A stretch of DNA of 64,000 bases from Hydractinia symbiolongicarpus (Eukaryota; Cnidaria; Hydrozoa; Anthoathecata; Hydractiniidae): the NCBI RefSeq assembly GCF_029227915.1, contig NC_079882.1, forward strand, positions 10,354,001 to 10,418,000, given 5' to 3'. Positions 44,266 to 57,400 of this stretch are shown here, piece after piece; position 1 is the stretch's first letter, and each line of letters begins with the position of its first letter. A program made the translations under genes and the position numbers. The notes beneath the pieces are model-generated. The model ran no database searches. It saw only the letters and a list, made by a program, of their open reading frames with translations, and was not told the DNA's origin.

Positions 44266-44352
44266 AATGTTAAAAAGTACACAATTTTCACGTATCAAAA
44301 TAGCGAGGTGATTCCAGTCCGGCTAGCCGGGTTCAGGTGAACGGCCCCTAAG

Positions 44353-45800
44353 TCAATTAAAACCAGTTTTACTTTCATGTGAACAAGTTAGTTTTAGGTT
44401 TAACACGTAAAGCCGTTTTGCATAAAGTCGTTCAACCAAGATTTCAGGATCAAAACAGTTTGTTTTTAAAATATGTTTTAATCCCAAGATGCCACGTGTT
44501 CTATAGTTTTGTTGTCAGCTTCAGTTTCAAAAGTAAAGAAAAAATAATTTTATTTATTTTAAAATGTTTTGCAGCAAACAAATAAAGAAATGGTGCAAGA
44601 TGTGACAAACATTTGAGGATGGTGAAAAATAAGATTTGATCCTTAAAACACGTTTTCATGGCAGAACAGTTTTACGAGTTAAAACTGGAACTAACCTTAA
44701 AGCGTTAAGTAAAAGGTTTTAAAAAACATTTTTGGCGTCGATGGAAATTTCAGCTAATAGTAAGCATTTTTTCCCCATTTTTCTACTATTTATTACCATA
44801 TTGGCCTATACTTTGAAAAATTCTTTTCTATTCGAATAGAAAGTCCTACACTTGGTCAATCCGCTTTTCTTATAAGAATAAACTGTATAAAAATAATCAT
44901 AATAAAATAGACAAAAAGTTAAGAACATCTTAAAAATATTGCTTGAATCCTAAATACAATATAAGCAAAACACACCAAGCTTGCAAACTCACATTTTCAT
45001 GATTCGTTTGCGTCTTAATGATGGAAATAATCGATGTCCAAATGTTTTTTTATTGTCTTGTAAAATTGCACTGTGGATTTGAAAAAAAATACACAGGTAG
45101 AAATATGCCAAAAACATACCAGGATAAATTTTTGCCCAAAAGTTAGGAATATTTATCTTAAAACATGAACCAAATTTTGTTATCTGCACGCTGTTTATAA
45201 TAAACAACATACAATGTTGGCTGAGACTCAATGTTGCCTAAAGGGCTGTTCATATGATGTGAGCTAGTCCAGTTAGTCAGGATGACTCGGTTAGACGGTC
45301 TTATTTTTTTATGTTCGGGAAACGCTTTGTGGGTTTTTGGGTGTTGCAGGGAATTGTCTGGTAGAGCGCAAACCCTAATTAGGTCTGCATAGATAAAATA
45401 AGCATTAAATACCCTAGGACTTCACATCTAAGCTATAGCAGCTTCTGGAAATAATATACGGACGGTATATCCCTCGATTTTTGTGAGGCTAGCCACGTAA
45501 AATATGCACATCTATCGATCGATCTATTAGCTAAGTTACGAAAACTAGTTTAACTTAACAGAGCGCTTTAAAATGAATTTAACATAATAGGATTCTAAAT
45601 AATGATAATAAAATTCATGAAGGTCTTTACTGATTTTGTCGAAAGACCGCAAAATATCACAATTAATCTTATGATAATCATTTGAAGTGTTTCTATATGT
45701 TTATTGTTCTCGATGCACGCATTATTTTTTCTAATAGTTTATAAAGTTACATAAACTTTTTGACAAAGATTGTATTTTTGTTAAATTCAACCTTTTTGTA
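44353..45800. other. Intergenic AT-rich DNA
   Basis: Short low-complexity frames only. GGGCTGTTCATATGATGTGAG at about 45242 resembles a Harbinger or other DNA-transposon end but no partner was found. Confidence 0.4.
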
Positions 45801-46035
45801 TCGGGCCGTCCATAAAGAACGTCCGCACCTTAGTGGAGGGGGGGAAGCAAAAACGGGGGAAGGGTGTTTACCGTAAGAAGATATCCTTTGCTATACCATA
45901 CGTCAAAAATTAAATAAATTATCACAATTTGTGTCCACATGCACATAATGAAGAATGGAAGGACAGGCACAGACGGGGGGGAATGGTGGTAAAAAATTGA
46001 CAAAATTGTGCAGACGTCTTATAGATGGCCGCTAA
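45801..46035. mobile_element. MITE with GGCCGTCC / GGCCATCT ends
   Basis: The left end GGCCGTCCATAAAGAACGTC and the complement of the right end (GGCCATCTATAAGACGTCTG) are imperfect inverted copies about 230 bases apart. The inside has no open frame and is G-rich in two places. Confidence 0.5.
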
Positions 46036-46535
46036 AGAAAAATTCTTTTTCCAAATAAACAAATCTAATCATGCATAAAAATAAAAACGTCAGCCACATT
46101 GGCGTGTATACACGTAAAAATTTCATCCCGTCTTGCCGAGGTAAAAAAAAGCGAGTTGACTCGATTTTCAAATGTACACGTATGTTATGCAAGGTTTTCC
46201 GAACCATGGTAAGAATTTTGCTAGCTTACCTCCCTATAAACAGGCACCAAGTTTTTATATATTACAGTTTTTCACTTGCAATACAGTTTTGCACTTTCAC
46301 TTTTCACTTGCAATTGGAGTGGATATGTTTGCTCCAACACAAGGATGTTATTTGAGGTATTTAAGATCTTATCTTTGAACGACATATCTGCATGACAATT
46401 GCATCAATTGCTTTAAACCAGCAACTTAAAAAGGCATTCTCAAATAGCAAGATGATTATATATTTAGCATCTCTCAGATTATAAAATAAAGCATTGTTGT
46501 GTTTTAGAGAGCAATTGCATAATTTACTTGATCAC
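46036..46535. other. Spacer between two MITEs
   Basis: Overlapping plus-strand frames at 46071-46378 show no recognisable domain. Nothing else was seen. Confidence 0.4.
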
Positions 46536-46632
46536 AACCTCGTTCCCAGGGCTTTTTGTCTCTCATCGGCGCTGCGCTTTCGTTTCGCCGTCCGATATGC
46601 AAAAAGAGACAACATGTCCTGGGAACGAGGTT
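46536..46632. mobile_element. 97-base palindromic MITE with target duplication
   Basis: Perfect 15-base inverted ends: AACCTCGTTCCCAGG and CCTGGGAACGAGGTT. The flanks repeat ACTTGATCAC on both sides (46526-46535 and 46634-46643), a target-site duplication of about 9-10 bases. The length of the duplication suggests a Mutator-like family. Confidence 0.8.
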
Positions 46633-46643
46633 GACTTGATCAC

Positions 46644-47899
46644 AAACAAACATTTCTAAAAATAAAAAGACGTTCCATAGTCCATTATCCAGACAAGAGC
46701 AACTCCTAGCTCATTGCAAGAATGTAACATCCTTAATTTGCCACTATTATAAATAATACATTAGGAACGAACATTTTCAGACGGAAAACTTACGATTTTT
46801 TTGTCCGCAAATTTGTGTCTGCTAAAGGTTTTTCAGTGAAAAAATTTTGGTTTCTCTAATATTATCGAAATACCACTCAAGTTGTCAATTTTAAAAACTA
46901 TCCACGCTAAATGGGTTAGTGGCCTACACGACCATTTACGGAATAATTCAGCCATGCCATAATTTGCAATGGTTTCGACGAAGCTGGCATTTCTTAGGCT
47001 TTAACTATAGAGTTGGATCCTGAGGAGCCTTTTTTAGATTTTGATTAATCAAATGCTTCAAGCCTTCTTTTTGTGTCGTTTCCTGTAATCATTACTTTTG
47101 AAATTTGGTTAAAATTCGTTCAGAAGACTTACTCATGCATTCTTTGACTTTATAAATCTTCTCTGAAAAATTTCCGGTGAAATAAAAAATTGTTTTCGAA
47201 AGTGTTCGTCAAAGTTTTTCGGTTGAAAATTTTCTTTCTTAATGTAAACGAATATATAAAGACGGGGAAGTGCTTTAAAAAGATTATTTGAATTGTTAGC
47301 TAGCAGACTTAAAAAGAACTCTATTTCATTTTGTTAGATGTTTTTTTTTTAAACAGTGAATCAAGAAGAGCCTTTTTATACATTTTTTTAGTCAAACTTC
47401 TCTGATGGATGCTTAATTGGGAAATATTCTCTTGGTGAAGAAAAAATCTAATATTAAGCAAATATTGGACGAAGATTTACTCGGTTCAGCGTGCAATATT
47501 TGACCAATAAAACAAAAACTAAATTGCGTTGTTTTTTTTACTCTAATGAGCTACAGGAACATTTAGCCTTGCTTTGTCAAGTCAATTTTAATGTAGTACT
47601 GTTTCCATATTTTGTTTTTTCCTTGTTATCTGGAAATAGAAAACGATTGTTTTCGTGCAGGAAAGTAGGTATCCAAAAATAATTTGCTTTAAGATGTATC
47701 CACTTGCGGTGCCGAGTGGAATATTTTCTTAACGAGAGTGGATAAATCTGACATTGAACGAGAATCTGTTTTAACCCAATTGATCCTTGTTTGTTTCCTT
47801 TTGAATTGAAACTCTTTGTTTTTAAAAATGGAAAATGCGTATGTTGATGTTCACAAGGTTCACGCCGAAATAATTTTTGAACATTTTAATCCAATTATT
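46644..47899. other. Intergenic AT-rich DNA
   Basis: No gene or repeat structure recognised. The short frame at 47491-47682 is unconvincing. Confidence 0.45.
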
Positions 47900-48039
47900 A
47901 ATACAATAATAACTGATTACCCCCGGCTGTACCGCAAAATATCGCCCGAGGTCTAAGTGCCGACCGAGTTTCGGGGTCGGGGCAATGACTGGGGGCAATA
48001 TTTTCGGTACAGCACGGGGTAATCGGTTATTATTGTATT
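47900..48039. mobile_element. 140-base inverted-repeat MITE
   Basis: The arms begin AATACAATAATAACTGATTA and are matched by an inverted copy at the right end with few mismatches across about 47 bases, including CTGTACCG and AATAT. The GC-rich centre contains GCCGACCGAGTTTCGGGGTCGG. Related but shorter sequences occur at 48690-48790 and 52761-52894. Confidence 0.7.
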
Positions 48040-48689
48040 TTAACCGTCTAACTTAGATAAAATTAAAAAAAGCAATTTTAGTTTAGTGTTCTTATAATAT
48101 AAGTCACTAGAACTACTTTTTTAACACTCGAGGTCAAAATTCGAAACAGTCCTGTCTAAAAACAAAAATTCTATTTATAATTCGAAAGTACCTAAAGAAT
48201 AAAACGTTGTAAACAAAACATAACAATGTTCGACACGTACAGAATAATTTTTAAAGTTGAATGCAGAGCTAAAATATAGTTACAACGAATATTGAAATAA
48301 TTTTTTTAACTAGCTAGGTAGCCAAGAAAAACACGAGCTTTATATTAACTCGGTAACCACAAAGCTAAAGGAACGAATCTGAAATGAGAGGAGACGTATT
48401 TGTTATGATTTCGTCGCCCTGTGTTTAGTATTTTTGATAAAACTGGATATCAGCATCGTTTTTTATGGACAATGTAGCTAATTAACTATCCATGTTGAAG
48501 AAGCATCTACACGGAAAGTTGCTAAATCTGGTTATTTTAACTGTTAAACTTGACATTGTTGTTGTGTTTATCCTATGTTGTCTGATGCTTTTATCGATAA
48601 ATATATTGTAGCAGCTAGATATATAATCATTTCCAATGCTTCCTAAAACTTGTTTTCCGTGCTTGTTTACATTTTAAGCTATCATTTTT

Positions 48690-48731
48690 CTTGACGACGA
48701 GCAATACCGCAAAATATCGGCCGTCGTCAAG
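48690..48731. repeat. Hairpin related to the MITE at 47900
   Basis: Perfect nine-base arms CTTGACGAC / GTCGTCAAG around a 24-base centre that shares AATACCGCAAAATATCG with the MITE at 47900 (TGTACCGCAAAATATCG). Confidence 0.5.
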
Positions 48732-48799
48732 AGCGCTAAGCCAATTAGAATGCCTAAAAACCCGTATTGCCCGCTTGAAAAATCCAGACGGTTAACAAC

Positions 48800-51700
48800 G
48801 TATAGTATTAAGTCTAAAACAAAAAAACTAATGCTTTAACGACTAGATTGATTGAAGTGAACAATTAATCATAAATAAAACAAAGTTATTTTAATAAAAA
48901 CCATGTTTTTTTAACAAAAGCAGCGGCGTAGTATCAATAGATGTTTTGATTGCAGGTAATAATTTAGCTACTTCGGTTTCTGAGGTGGATAATAATTAAT
49001 AAGTAAATAAAAAACGGAGACAAAATGTGACTAAATTCTAGTGCAGTGATTACTCCTATCAAAGCAATTTTTAATCAACCTTATTTTTAACCACTTAGTG
49101 GTCAAAAATAAGCTTAGCCCTTAGTAGTGGTCAAAAAAAACACAAAAATAAACCGAAGTAAGCTTAGTAAGGTTACTTCGGTTTATTTTTTTATTGCATC
49201 AAGAACAAAAATTATGATTATTACAGTTTACGTTAAGTTGGAATTGCCAAACCAAAAGGTGAATATTTTGACATGAATATTACTTCATAATATTACCACA
49301 TTTTCAGCACATTTAAAATTTATAGATCCGAGAATTCAAACTGGTGTAAAAATCATCCCTAAGATTGTTGAAGAAGTCTAATTCAAATGACAGAACGACA
49401 ACTAGATTTTGTTGGGGAAAATACTTTTAATAAGACCTGAGAAAATAGATCTTTAAACAAACTTAACGGAAAATTAAAGGTTTTAAAATAAACGGGATAT
49501 TTTAAAGATAAGGAAATGTAAGGTAAGACAATTGACAAGAATATTGCTATTTGGTTAACTTACTTTCTATTTAAGATTTTATGGGAATGGTGTATGCATA
49601 GAATTGCTTGAGCATGTCAGAATGGTAAACCTGTTACTCTAATAAAAGTTCGGTGAACTAAATTAAGCTATACTTTAATCTACTCATCTTTTAGCAGCGA
49701 CTGGTGAACGATTTTGTTCACGCTAGCTTTGATTTGCATTTGTCACTTGTTAACGTAATTTTCCAAGGATTTCAATCTGGTATTCTTTATAAAACTATTT
49801 TTTCAACAGATTATCAGATAAAGGTATATCCCCTCATGACAGGTTAAAAAAGTAAACAGTGTCGATGCTTACCATATGGTCAAATACACGCCAGTAATCT
49901 AAATTTTACTGTCCTTTTTTTGAGCGACATTTACAACTCTTGGGTTAATAAATATTAAAAAAATATATTTTTTAAAATAATAATAATCCACTATTTTTTT
50001 AAAAAATCATTACTTAATTAATTACTTAGGGAAAGTTCCAATTTACACTGTAGTGCCACTTCATTTAAGACATTTTGCCCATAATAAACTTTTTCTCCTA
50101 CCTGTTTTCTATTTTTTTTCTTACGACTTTTCCTACATTTTCTCTTGCTTATTTTTATTCTACAATTACCTTTACATATTGCACCATCCAGACGGCGATC
50201 TTATATATGTCCACTGGTCATGTATCTAGAAGTGTCAAAGTTAAAAGATTAGTTTTGGCTAGAAAGGTGAATCCTAGCTAATAAAAATTTGAACAAAATT
50301 GTAAAGGCATAGCTAGAATTTTTTTTAACAATTTATACGAAATAAAATACAATAAATCAGTAATATTAGAAAACTAGTTGTAAGACCCGGAATAACACAT
50401 CAAATGTAGCACTACATTAAAACTATCATTGCACCCTTTTGATTTGCCATTGCCGATTCTACATGATGAAAAATCATAAACTGGTAAATACCAGTAAAAC
50501 AACGGTTATCATAAAAGATTGAAAAAATCTATCGGCTTGATCGTAGTGGCCTGGACCTGCTTTGTGACTATCAAAAATGTAATAACTTGAGTAGATAAAG
50601 GGTTGTTGGCTTTAAAGTTTTTATGAAGTGTTTTCTTGGAATAATGTGATGGAATTAGCAAAAAAATGCTTTTATTAGCTATAATTTTCAGCATTTAGAT
50701 AAAACGTTAAGGCGATAAGACCTTTTTGAAGAAATCTAGCTATGAGACTCGATGTACAATGTCACATTGAGCGCTTCATGGTTACTCGGAATTCCAGTGG
50801 AACAATTCCAGTCTCAGAGTATTTAAAGTGTAAACCTTTTTTATGCTTGCTCACCGACTTGTTATATAAGTATTTAGAAAGAATGATATCACAGTGGTTA
50901 GCATTTTATTTCATCAGTGATCGCTAAAATAGCTGGTAAGAATAGAAATAAACTGCTATTTAAGGTTAATAATACACTAGTAGAAAGTCTACTCTACAAT
51001 TTAGAATCACAACACCATCTAAAAGTTCGATAGCTAAACTACTTTCGCTTTTAACCATATAACAAAGGTAGCTAAACATAGTGAAACATAAAAAAGTGTG
51101 TTGGATTTTTAATTTTATGAACGTATTCCATGATTGTAATCCAAGTATTCTTCGGTCCCCACGTAGCTAAAAATTGAAAACTTGCAAATTTTGCCACAAT
51201 AAGTTCAACTATTCTTTATAAAAACATCAAAGTATATAAAGATTTAAGCAGAAGTTCTAGATTTTTCTATAACCAGTGTGCAGGGAGGAACGCAAGTGTA
51301 CTGGTTTCTTGCCGCTATCCAGAAACTACATTTCGCCATACTGCTTTCAGATTAGCTAGAAAGAGTTCAATTGCATGTGTTTACTCCTAGCTCATTTACC
51401 TTTTAATACCCTAGGGTAAAACCTGGACAAGCAAGGCAAACGTCTTATACGAAAATGCCCACTATAGGTGGGTATTTTGGCCGGCTAATACCAGAGCTGG
51501 GGACGAGAATGTACATGCGGCTCCCGTGAGTAACCAATGACCTTATTAATTATAAACAGGTTGACTAGACTTTGAATTTAGTAGAATGAGTACATTTATG
51601 TACTTTGATCACACTAAACAACAAAAAATTCTGAATTATCAACAATGTGGGAAAATTAACAGATGAAATATCTGACAATTAAAAGAAGAATTTTAATTCT

Positions 51701-52760
51701 ACAAAACAATTGTAAGAGAATGCTATGGTTACTATTTATAGCTCTGGTACACACCATAAACAAATGCGATCGCACAATCTTTAAGTGTTTGCATTTTTTA
51801 TATGAAATAAATGTACTTCTCACTTCTCTCTGTCTTTGTTTTCACCATGTCTAATTTTATGACGCTATAGAATGAAGAGCTCTGTTTATTACCATTGACA
51901 CGCTTTATTTATATAAGAATAGTGTTTTAAATAAATATTCTTGACTTTTGGGTTAAAATCATCTTAATATATTCCTAGCATACTCCCAGCATAGTTAATT
52001 TTGAAACATCTACGGATGCAAAAAAAACCTAAACTTAAGGTTAAGGCCCTGTTGTTTACCCCAATTTAACGTAGGTGGGAGGGAGGGGGTGTGAACAAAG
52101 TGCCCGATGCCTGTTTGACACGGCATAACTTATGTTGGGGTGGTTAAGTACGGAAGGTTTTTCCTAACTTTTATTGGGGCTTGTGGTTTATAATTTTGGT
52201 AAATTTGCGAAGTGTATTGCATCGTTGGAACGGAGGGAATTCCTGTTAATTTTAAAAAATGCTGAAATTATGTATGAGTGCTATAAAATGTTAAATCTGT
52301 TATATAAATATTTATTATGTGTATGTAAGTAACCAGGTGGTGGCTACGGAGATATATGGAAACTACTATAATATTATTCCAGCGGAATTATGTCATTTCT
52401 TAAGATATTCTGAGAATATTCTTAGGATATTCTTAACTTTTTATCAAAAAAGAGTATATTTTTGTGTAAACAGCTTGTGTAAAACTTTATATTTGCAATT
52501 TTGTGTTATGAATAACTTCAAGACGTAAGGTCTCCCTAAAACGTTGAATAGAAATTTAGATTTTCGTCATTTTTCCTTCCCATAAACTTCAAGATAAAAA
52601 TACCGTCAGCAAGTTAGACTATGCGCAGTTCTCTATGCGCAATTACGCGAACGTGAATAAAACTAAATGATTAGATTGTGCTTTCACTGACTGTTGTAAA
52701 GTCAACGTGACGACTATCGGGATAAATGCAGTTTATAAGTATTTATAAACAATAATAAAC
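48800..52760. other. Intergenic AT-rich DNA with two hairpins
   Basis: Contains the paired hairpins at 49081-49190. Remaining short frames (for example 50742-50927, 52319-52528) have no recognisable domain. Confidence 0.4.
49081..49190. repeat. Two adjacent long hairpins
   Basis: The first hairpin (49081-49111) has 15-base arms with one mismatch, core ACCACTTAGTGGT. The second (49144-49190) has perfect 18-base arms ending in CCGAAGTAA around an 11-base loop. Both carry AGCTTAG close to the stem. Confidence 0.75.
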
Positions 52761-52894
52761 GGATACTGACCGTTTTGATGTCGTACTGTGAAACACAAAC
52801 CCCTTGGTTAAAAATACAGAGCAAACTGCGAGGTTTGTGCTCTTGACCGAGGGCTATATTTTTTACAATACAACATCAAAAGTGATTAGTTATC
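52761..52894. mobile_element. Inverted-repeat MITE, diverged
   Basis: Left GGATACTGACCGTTTTGATG and the complement of the right end (GATAACTAATCACTTTTGAT) are diverged inverted arms of about 30 bases enclosing a roughly 75-base centre. Confidence 0.5.
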
Positions 52895-54423
52895 GCTTGA
52901 TTACCAGACTGCAACCTGCAACTCATCTAAAGTCAAAAAGTGTTAATGTAAGCAAAAAATAAAGTCGTTCTTTTAAGTTGTTATCCCTAAGCCACTAAAG
53001 AAAGAAAAAAGCAGATGTTCGAATTTGATAGTTTTGGAATTCAATATCGTTTGTTTCAACTTTTTTAAGTTAAAAATAAGTTCAAATTATTGTTATGTGA
53101 ATTGAAACGAAAAGACCGTTTTACGTGACTTTCATATTTTCTTGCTATGGAAATCTGTCATTCGTCTTTTAACGTTTACGTTATTTTTTAACTGACAGAT
53201 ACTCTCAGTCTGGAAAGCCATTATTAAAATGGTACCATATAAATGAAACCCCACCCCCCCCCCAAATAATTGTAACAAGAAATCTAAAATTCGCCCATCT
53301 TTAAGTAAGTATGTAACGGGAAGTTTTAACGTCCTTGGGGATTCCATTAAATCAAGCGACATTAAATTCCAAAAGTATCAAAATTGAACAAGTGTTTTTT
53401 TTTTTCTGTGTAACTTGGGAATAACAACTTAGAAAAATGACTTCGATTTTTTTGTTTATACACACAAAAAAATTTGTACTTTAATGATATGGAGTCAGTT
53501 ATAGTACAAAACCGTCGGTCAAGGGCACAGACCTTGTAAGCTTTTTAACCGGAAATCATGGTGTCAACTTCTAAGTACCTAGTGAAAAATTTAGGGCGTG
53601 TTTAAAGTTTATTAATTCACATAACGCAAAAATATCTTACATGGTCAGGCAATTGGTGAAAAAAGGCAACATGTGTTAAATAATAAACAACAAAGTTGTG
53701 GGCCACACATGACAAAAGTTTAAATAAGTGAGTAAGATTTAGGCCAACGACAATTTTCGCCTGAAAAAGTTTTGGTCAATAAAACATTGCTTTTAAAATA
53801 CGGTTCCGTAAAACGCTAAATAGGTTGTCGCGAAAAAGTTACCATTTTAACTATAACTGTATTTAAATCCAGTTGTTATGAAATATCGGATATTGTTTTA
53901 GCCAAAAATATGCTACTGCATGAATATAAAAGAAGGTTTTTTGTTTCAAAATTTTAAAATATTTATAAATAAAAAAAATATTTTGCTACTTCAGTGTGAA
54001 AAAAACACGTCGACGTGACATATTATGTACAATACCAAGTTGTCCTTAACACTAAACTTTTTTCCAATTTTCGATTTTTTAATATCTATCACCTTGTCTT
54101 ACTGACTAACACTCTTAGATAACGCAATTTTTGCCTACAAAAGAGAAGCAGGAAGAGTCAAAAACAAAAAAATATTATATTTTTTCTTCCGTTTCAGTAG
54201 AGCATTGACACAGACAGACATTCACGATCCTCCTCTTTTCAATGGCTTTCTAGAATTGCAAAATCCATTTGACAACCTTACTCATATCGATACAAGCTAA
54301 CTTCGCCACGATCTATAGGAGAACTATGAACGAAGTTTATTTCTGTCTGAAACAGTATGGACAGCTTTGTCAACAATGCCATATTATAGCAAGAAAATAG
54401 ATTAATATTTAATAATCGTCCCC
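52895..54423. other. Intergenic DNA upstream of saposin-like copy C
   Basis: AT-rich; no gene recognised. The frame at 53132-53362 spans a C-run and looks non-coding. Confidence 0.4.
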
Positions 54424-54432
54424 TATATAAAA
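54424..54432 (+). promoter_or_regulatory. TATA box of saposin-like copy C
   Basis: TATATAAAA about 75 bases before the ATG at 54500, the same spacing as in copies A and B. Confidence 0.6.
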
Positions 54433-54499
54433 GCAACATCAAATACAGTATTCAAATGGATCAAGTCATTCGTCAGTCAAGAATTCAACAACATTCATA

Positions 54500-57400
54500 A
54501 TGAAGTTGTTTTGTTTTCTTTTTAACGTGCTGTTCATTCAAGTCACTGTAGGTCAAGGTATGACAATTTATTCCTTATTTTGTAGTGTCAATTGCAATAT
54601 TTTTATTAGGGTCAGTGCTTCAATCTGTTCCCCCAAAAATGTGTTATGAACTAAAAACGCTTGAAAGGTACATATAAAAGAATTGGTCTATGTTCCATAC
54701 AAGAAATCTGCTCTTAAAAATACACCAATTTTTCATATTTTTATTATTAATATTGCATTGGTTAGAAAATAATTACAATGTACTTTTAACGTAATGGAGG
54801 AACATTTCTATTTTTAAATTAAAAAGGACAAAAGAAACTTTTCACAACTACATTTTTAAGTGATTTGTTCTCTACAGTGAAGTGTCTAACAAGCCAGTCG
54901 TTCATCTTCAAGGGAGGGAAGATATCGTTGTTTGTTTGTTAAATGCAATTGAATGATTAAGAAGTTTCAGCTGAATATCTTCAACAAATAAATTTGTCTG
55001 TACATAACACTCTGTTGATATAAATATTACAATATTAGTAGTTGTGGAAACAAGCAGAAGTAAACAAAAAAATAGGTTCTAGATCAAAATAAAAATGTTT
55101 AGTATTATTAGGTAAATCCAAACAAACATGTCCATATTACGGAAATGGACAACTGTTACCTGTAATATGCAGTTGCGGTTTAATGTTGCAATAGGAATTG
55201 CTTCCTTGTAATGTTTTTAAAAAGACCTTTACTGGAAAGCTCTAGTAAGACGAGGTTTGATTTTAGTAAAAGTGATAATATTCAATCAGTTTCAAAATTT
55301 TCAAAATCTAGTAATTTTAAGTATTATTTCAATGTGGGATATACACTTGAAATTTGAAGTTGTTTATTTCATATGAGGACGTTCTTGTTAATTTCACTCG
55401 CATTGGTGCCATAGTTTCAATTGTATTGTGGCTCACGCATTTTTTTCGCAATATTGCTTTCGCAAAAACACACTGGAGAAATGTGTGACATTAAAACAAC
55501 AAAGGACTTAGCTGATAAATGATACCACCTTGTTTGTTTGAGATTGTTTGTTTGCGAGTAATAGCAACAGTGGCAAGTACTGAAAAACCACAAATTTGTG
55601 AAATAGCTGTGTATTATTGACAAATATCTTCAACAGAGCTCCCAAATTACATGTTTTTTACAAATTACAATTTTTTTGTTATTTTTGAGTTAACCAGTAA
55701 TAAACCATCAAAAATCACCAAAAAATTGCAGTTTGACTCAAATCTACCAAAACATTTTGCAGAGGGACTATACACATAAACAGTACAATAAAGGACCATA
55801 AGCATCGGCATAACTTCGGTGATACGCTTGTTTCTTTATGTAATTGTGGTCTTTTAGAATCAGAAACGACGTCTCACTTCCTCTTGCGCTGTAGTTTTTA
55901 TGGTAACCAAAGAACACTCCTTCTTGATAATATTATAGAAATAATTGGTGATATTTCGAATTTTTCTGATGAAAACCTAGTGCGAGTACTTCTTTATGGC
56001 CAAGAAAACACTAATATGGTCGAAAACGTATCTATACTGAATAACACAATTGTGTTTCTTAAATCGTCAGGAAGATTTGAGGGACCTCTTTTTTGAGTTA
56101 ACAGTCCTTTTCAAACCCTTCTCTTAAACTTTTTTCTTGCCCATTTCTTAAAATGTTAAAATATATTGTATATTACTTATATTTTATTTTTGTTAATTTT
56201 GGTAGTTAGATTTGTCTAACACCTATTTAAATGTCGTACTTTTAGTATTTTTTCATTTTTTTCTGTATCTGTCTTGTAATTTTTTTCTAAAAAAAAAAAA
56301 AAAGAAAATTTTAAATGAAAATTTTGCGAGGAAAATTGTGCTCGTGAAAATAACTAGTAGTTATCTACAATTGACAAATCATGAAATTTTCAGCAGATAT
56401 AAGAAAACATTGGACGGATAACAGAAGGATTTTTTAAGCAATTTTTACATAAAATTAAACTTGCAAAAAAAAAAAATATTTCCGTTAGCTTCCATTTTAA
56501 AGTCTGTAATCGTTGTGGATATTGATAAAATTATCTCTACAACATTTGCTCTGTAACATCACGTTGTAACGGCGACTGTTGCACAATTCGACCGTTGTAT
56601 GACTGTGAATCAAAACCAACCTATACTCGTAAGGCAAGTACCACAGTACAAATTTGTTCAAAATAGAAAAATTGAAGAGAAACTTGGCAAAAAAAAAAAG
56701 GATTTCTAGAAAACCACATAATATAAATTTTCAACTTAATTCAAACACAGATTTAAAAGTGAAGTGGTCGCAAATAGAATCGAAGTATTAATCATTGTCT
56801 TTTTAATTTTAGGTCCTCGCCGAGTTTATCACTCTGCTCACACGATTCTATCTTGTTCTGTATGCAAAGATGTATTACAGGCGCTAGAAGGTTCTTTGGT
56901 AGGATTGGAAAAAGAACCAAATAATTTAAACGTAAAAGAAACAGTCTCGAAAATATGCGAGAAAATATCAAATGAATTTTCTACTGAGGTACGAATAACA
57001 TATTTATGCGAGCTTGACAAGTGACAGCGAGCAGGGTACCCGTCCTCATACAAAATCATACAATCTTAAACAAAATGACAAATTTTCTATAATTTCCTAC
57101 AATCACATACAAAACTACTTGAAAATATAATTTCTCATACAAACTCCTACTTTTTTAGATTTTTATTCAACCAAAAGTTTGTTTTTAACATTTTTTCGGA
57201 CCGTCTCTAGCACTTGGCGAAAACCCTGATATTTCTTTAATATAATACGAAATACTTTTCATCCATTATTTCCTTTTTTTTACATGAATTATGTATATTA
57301 TACAAAATTAGCAGCTTTTAATGTGAAAGTTTGAAAAGAGTTTCCTACAATCTCCTACTTTTTTGTTACTTTTTTATCAATTTGACCGCGTAATCTCATA

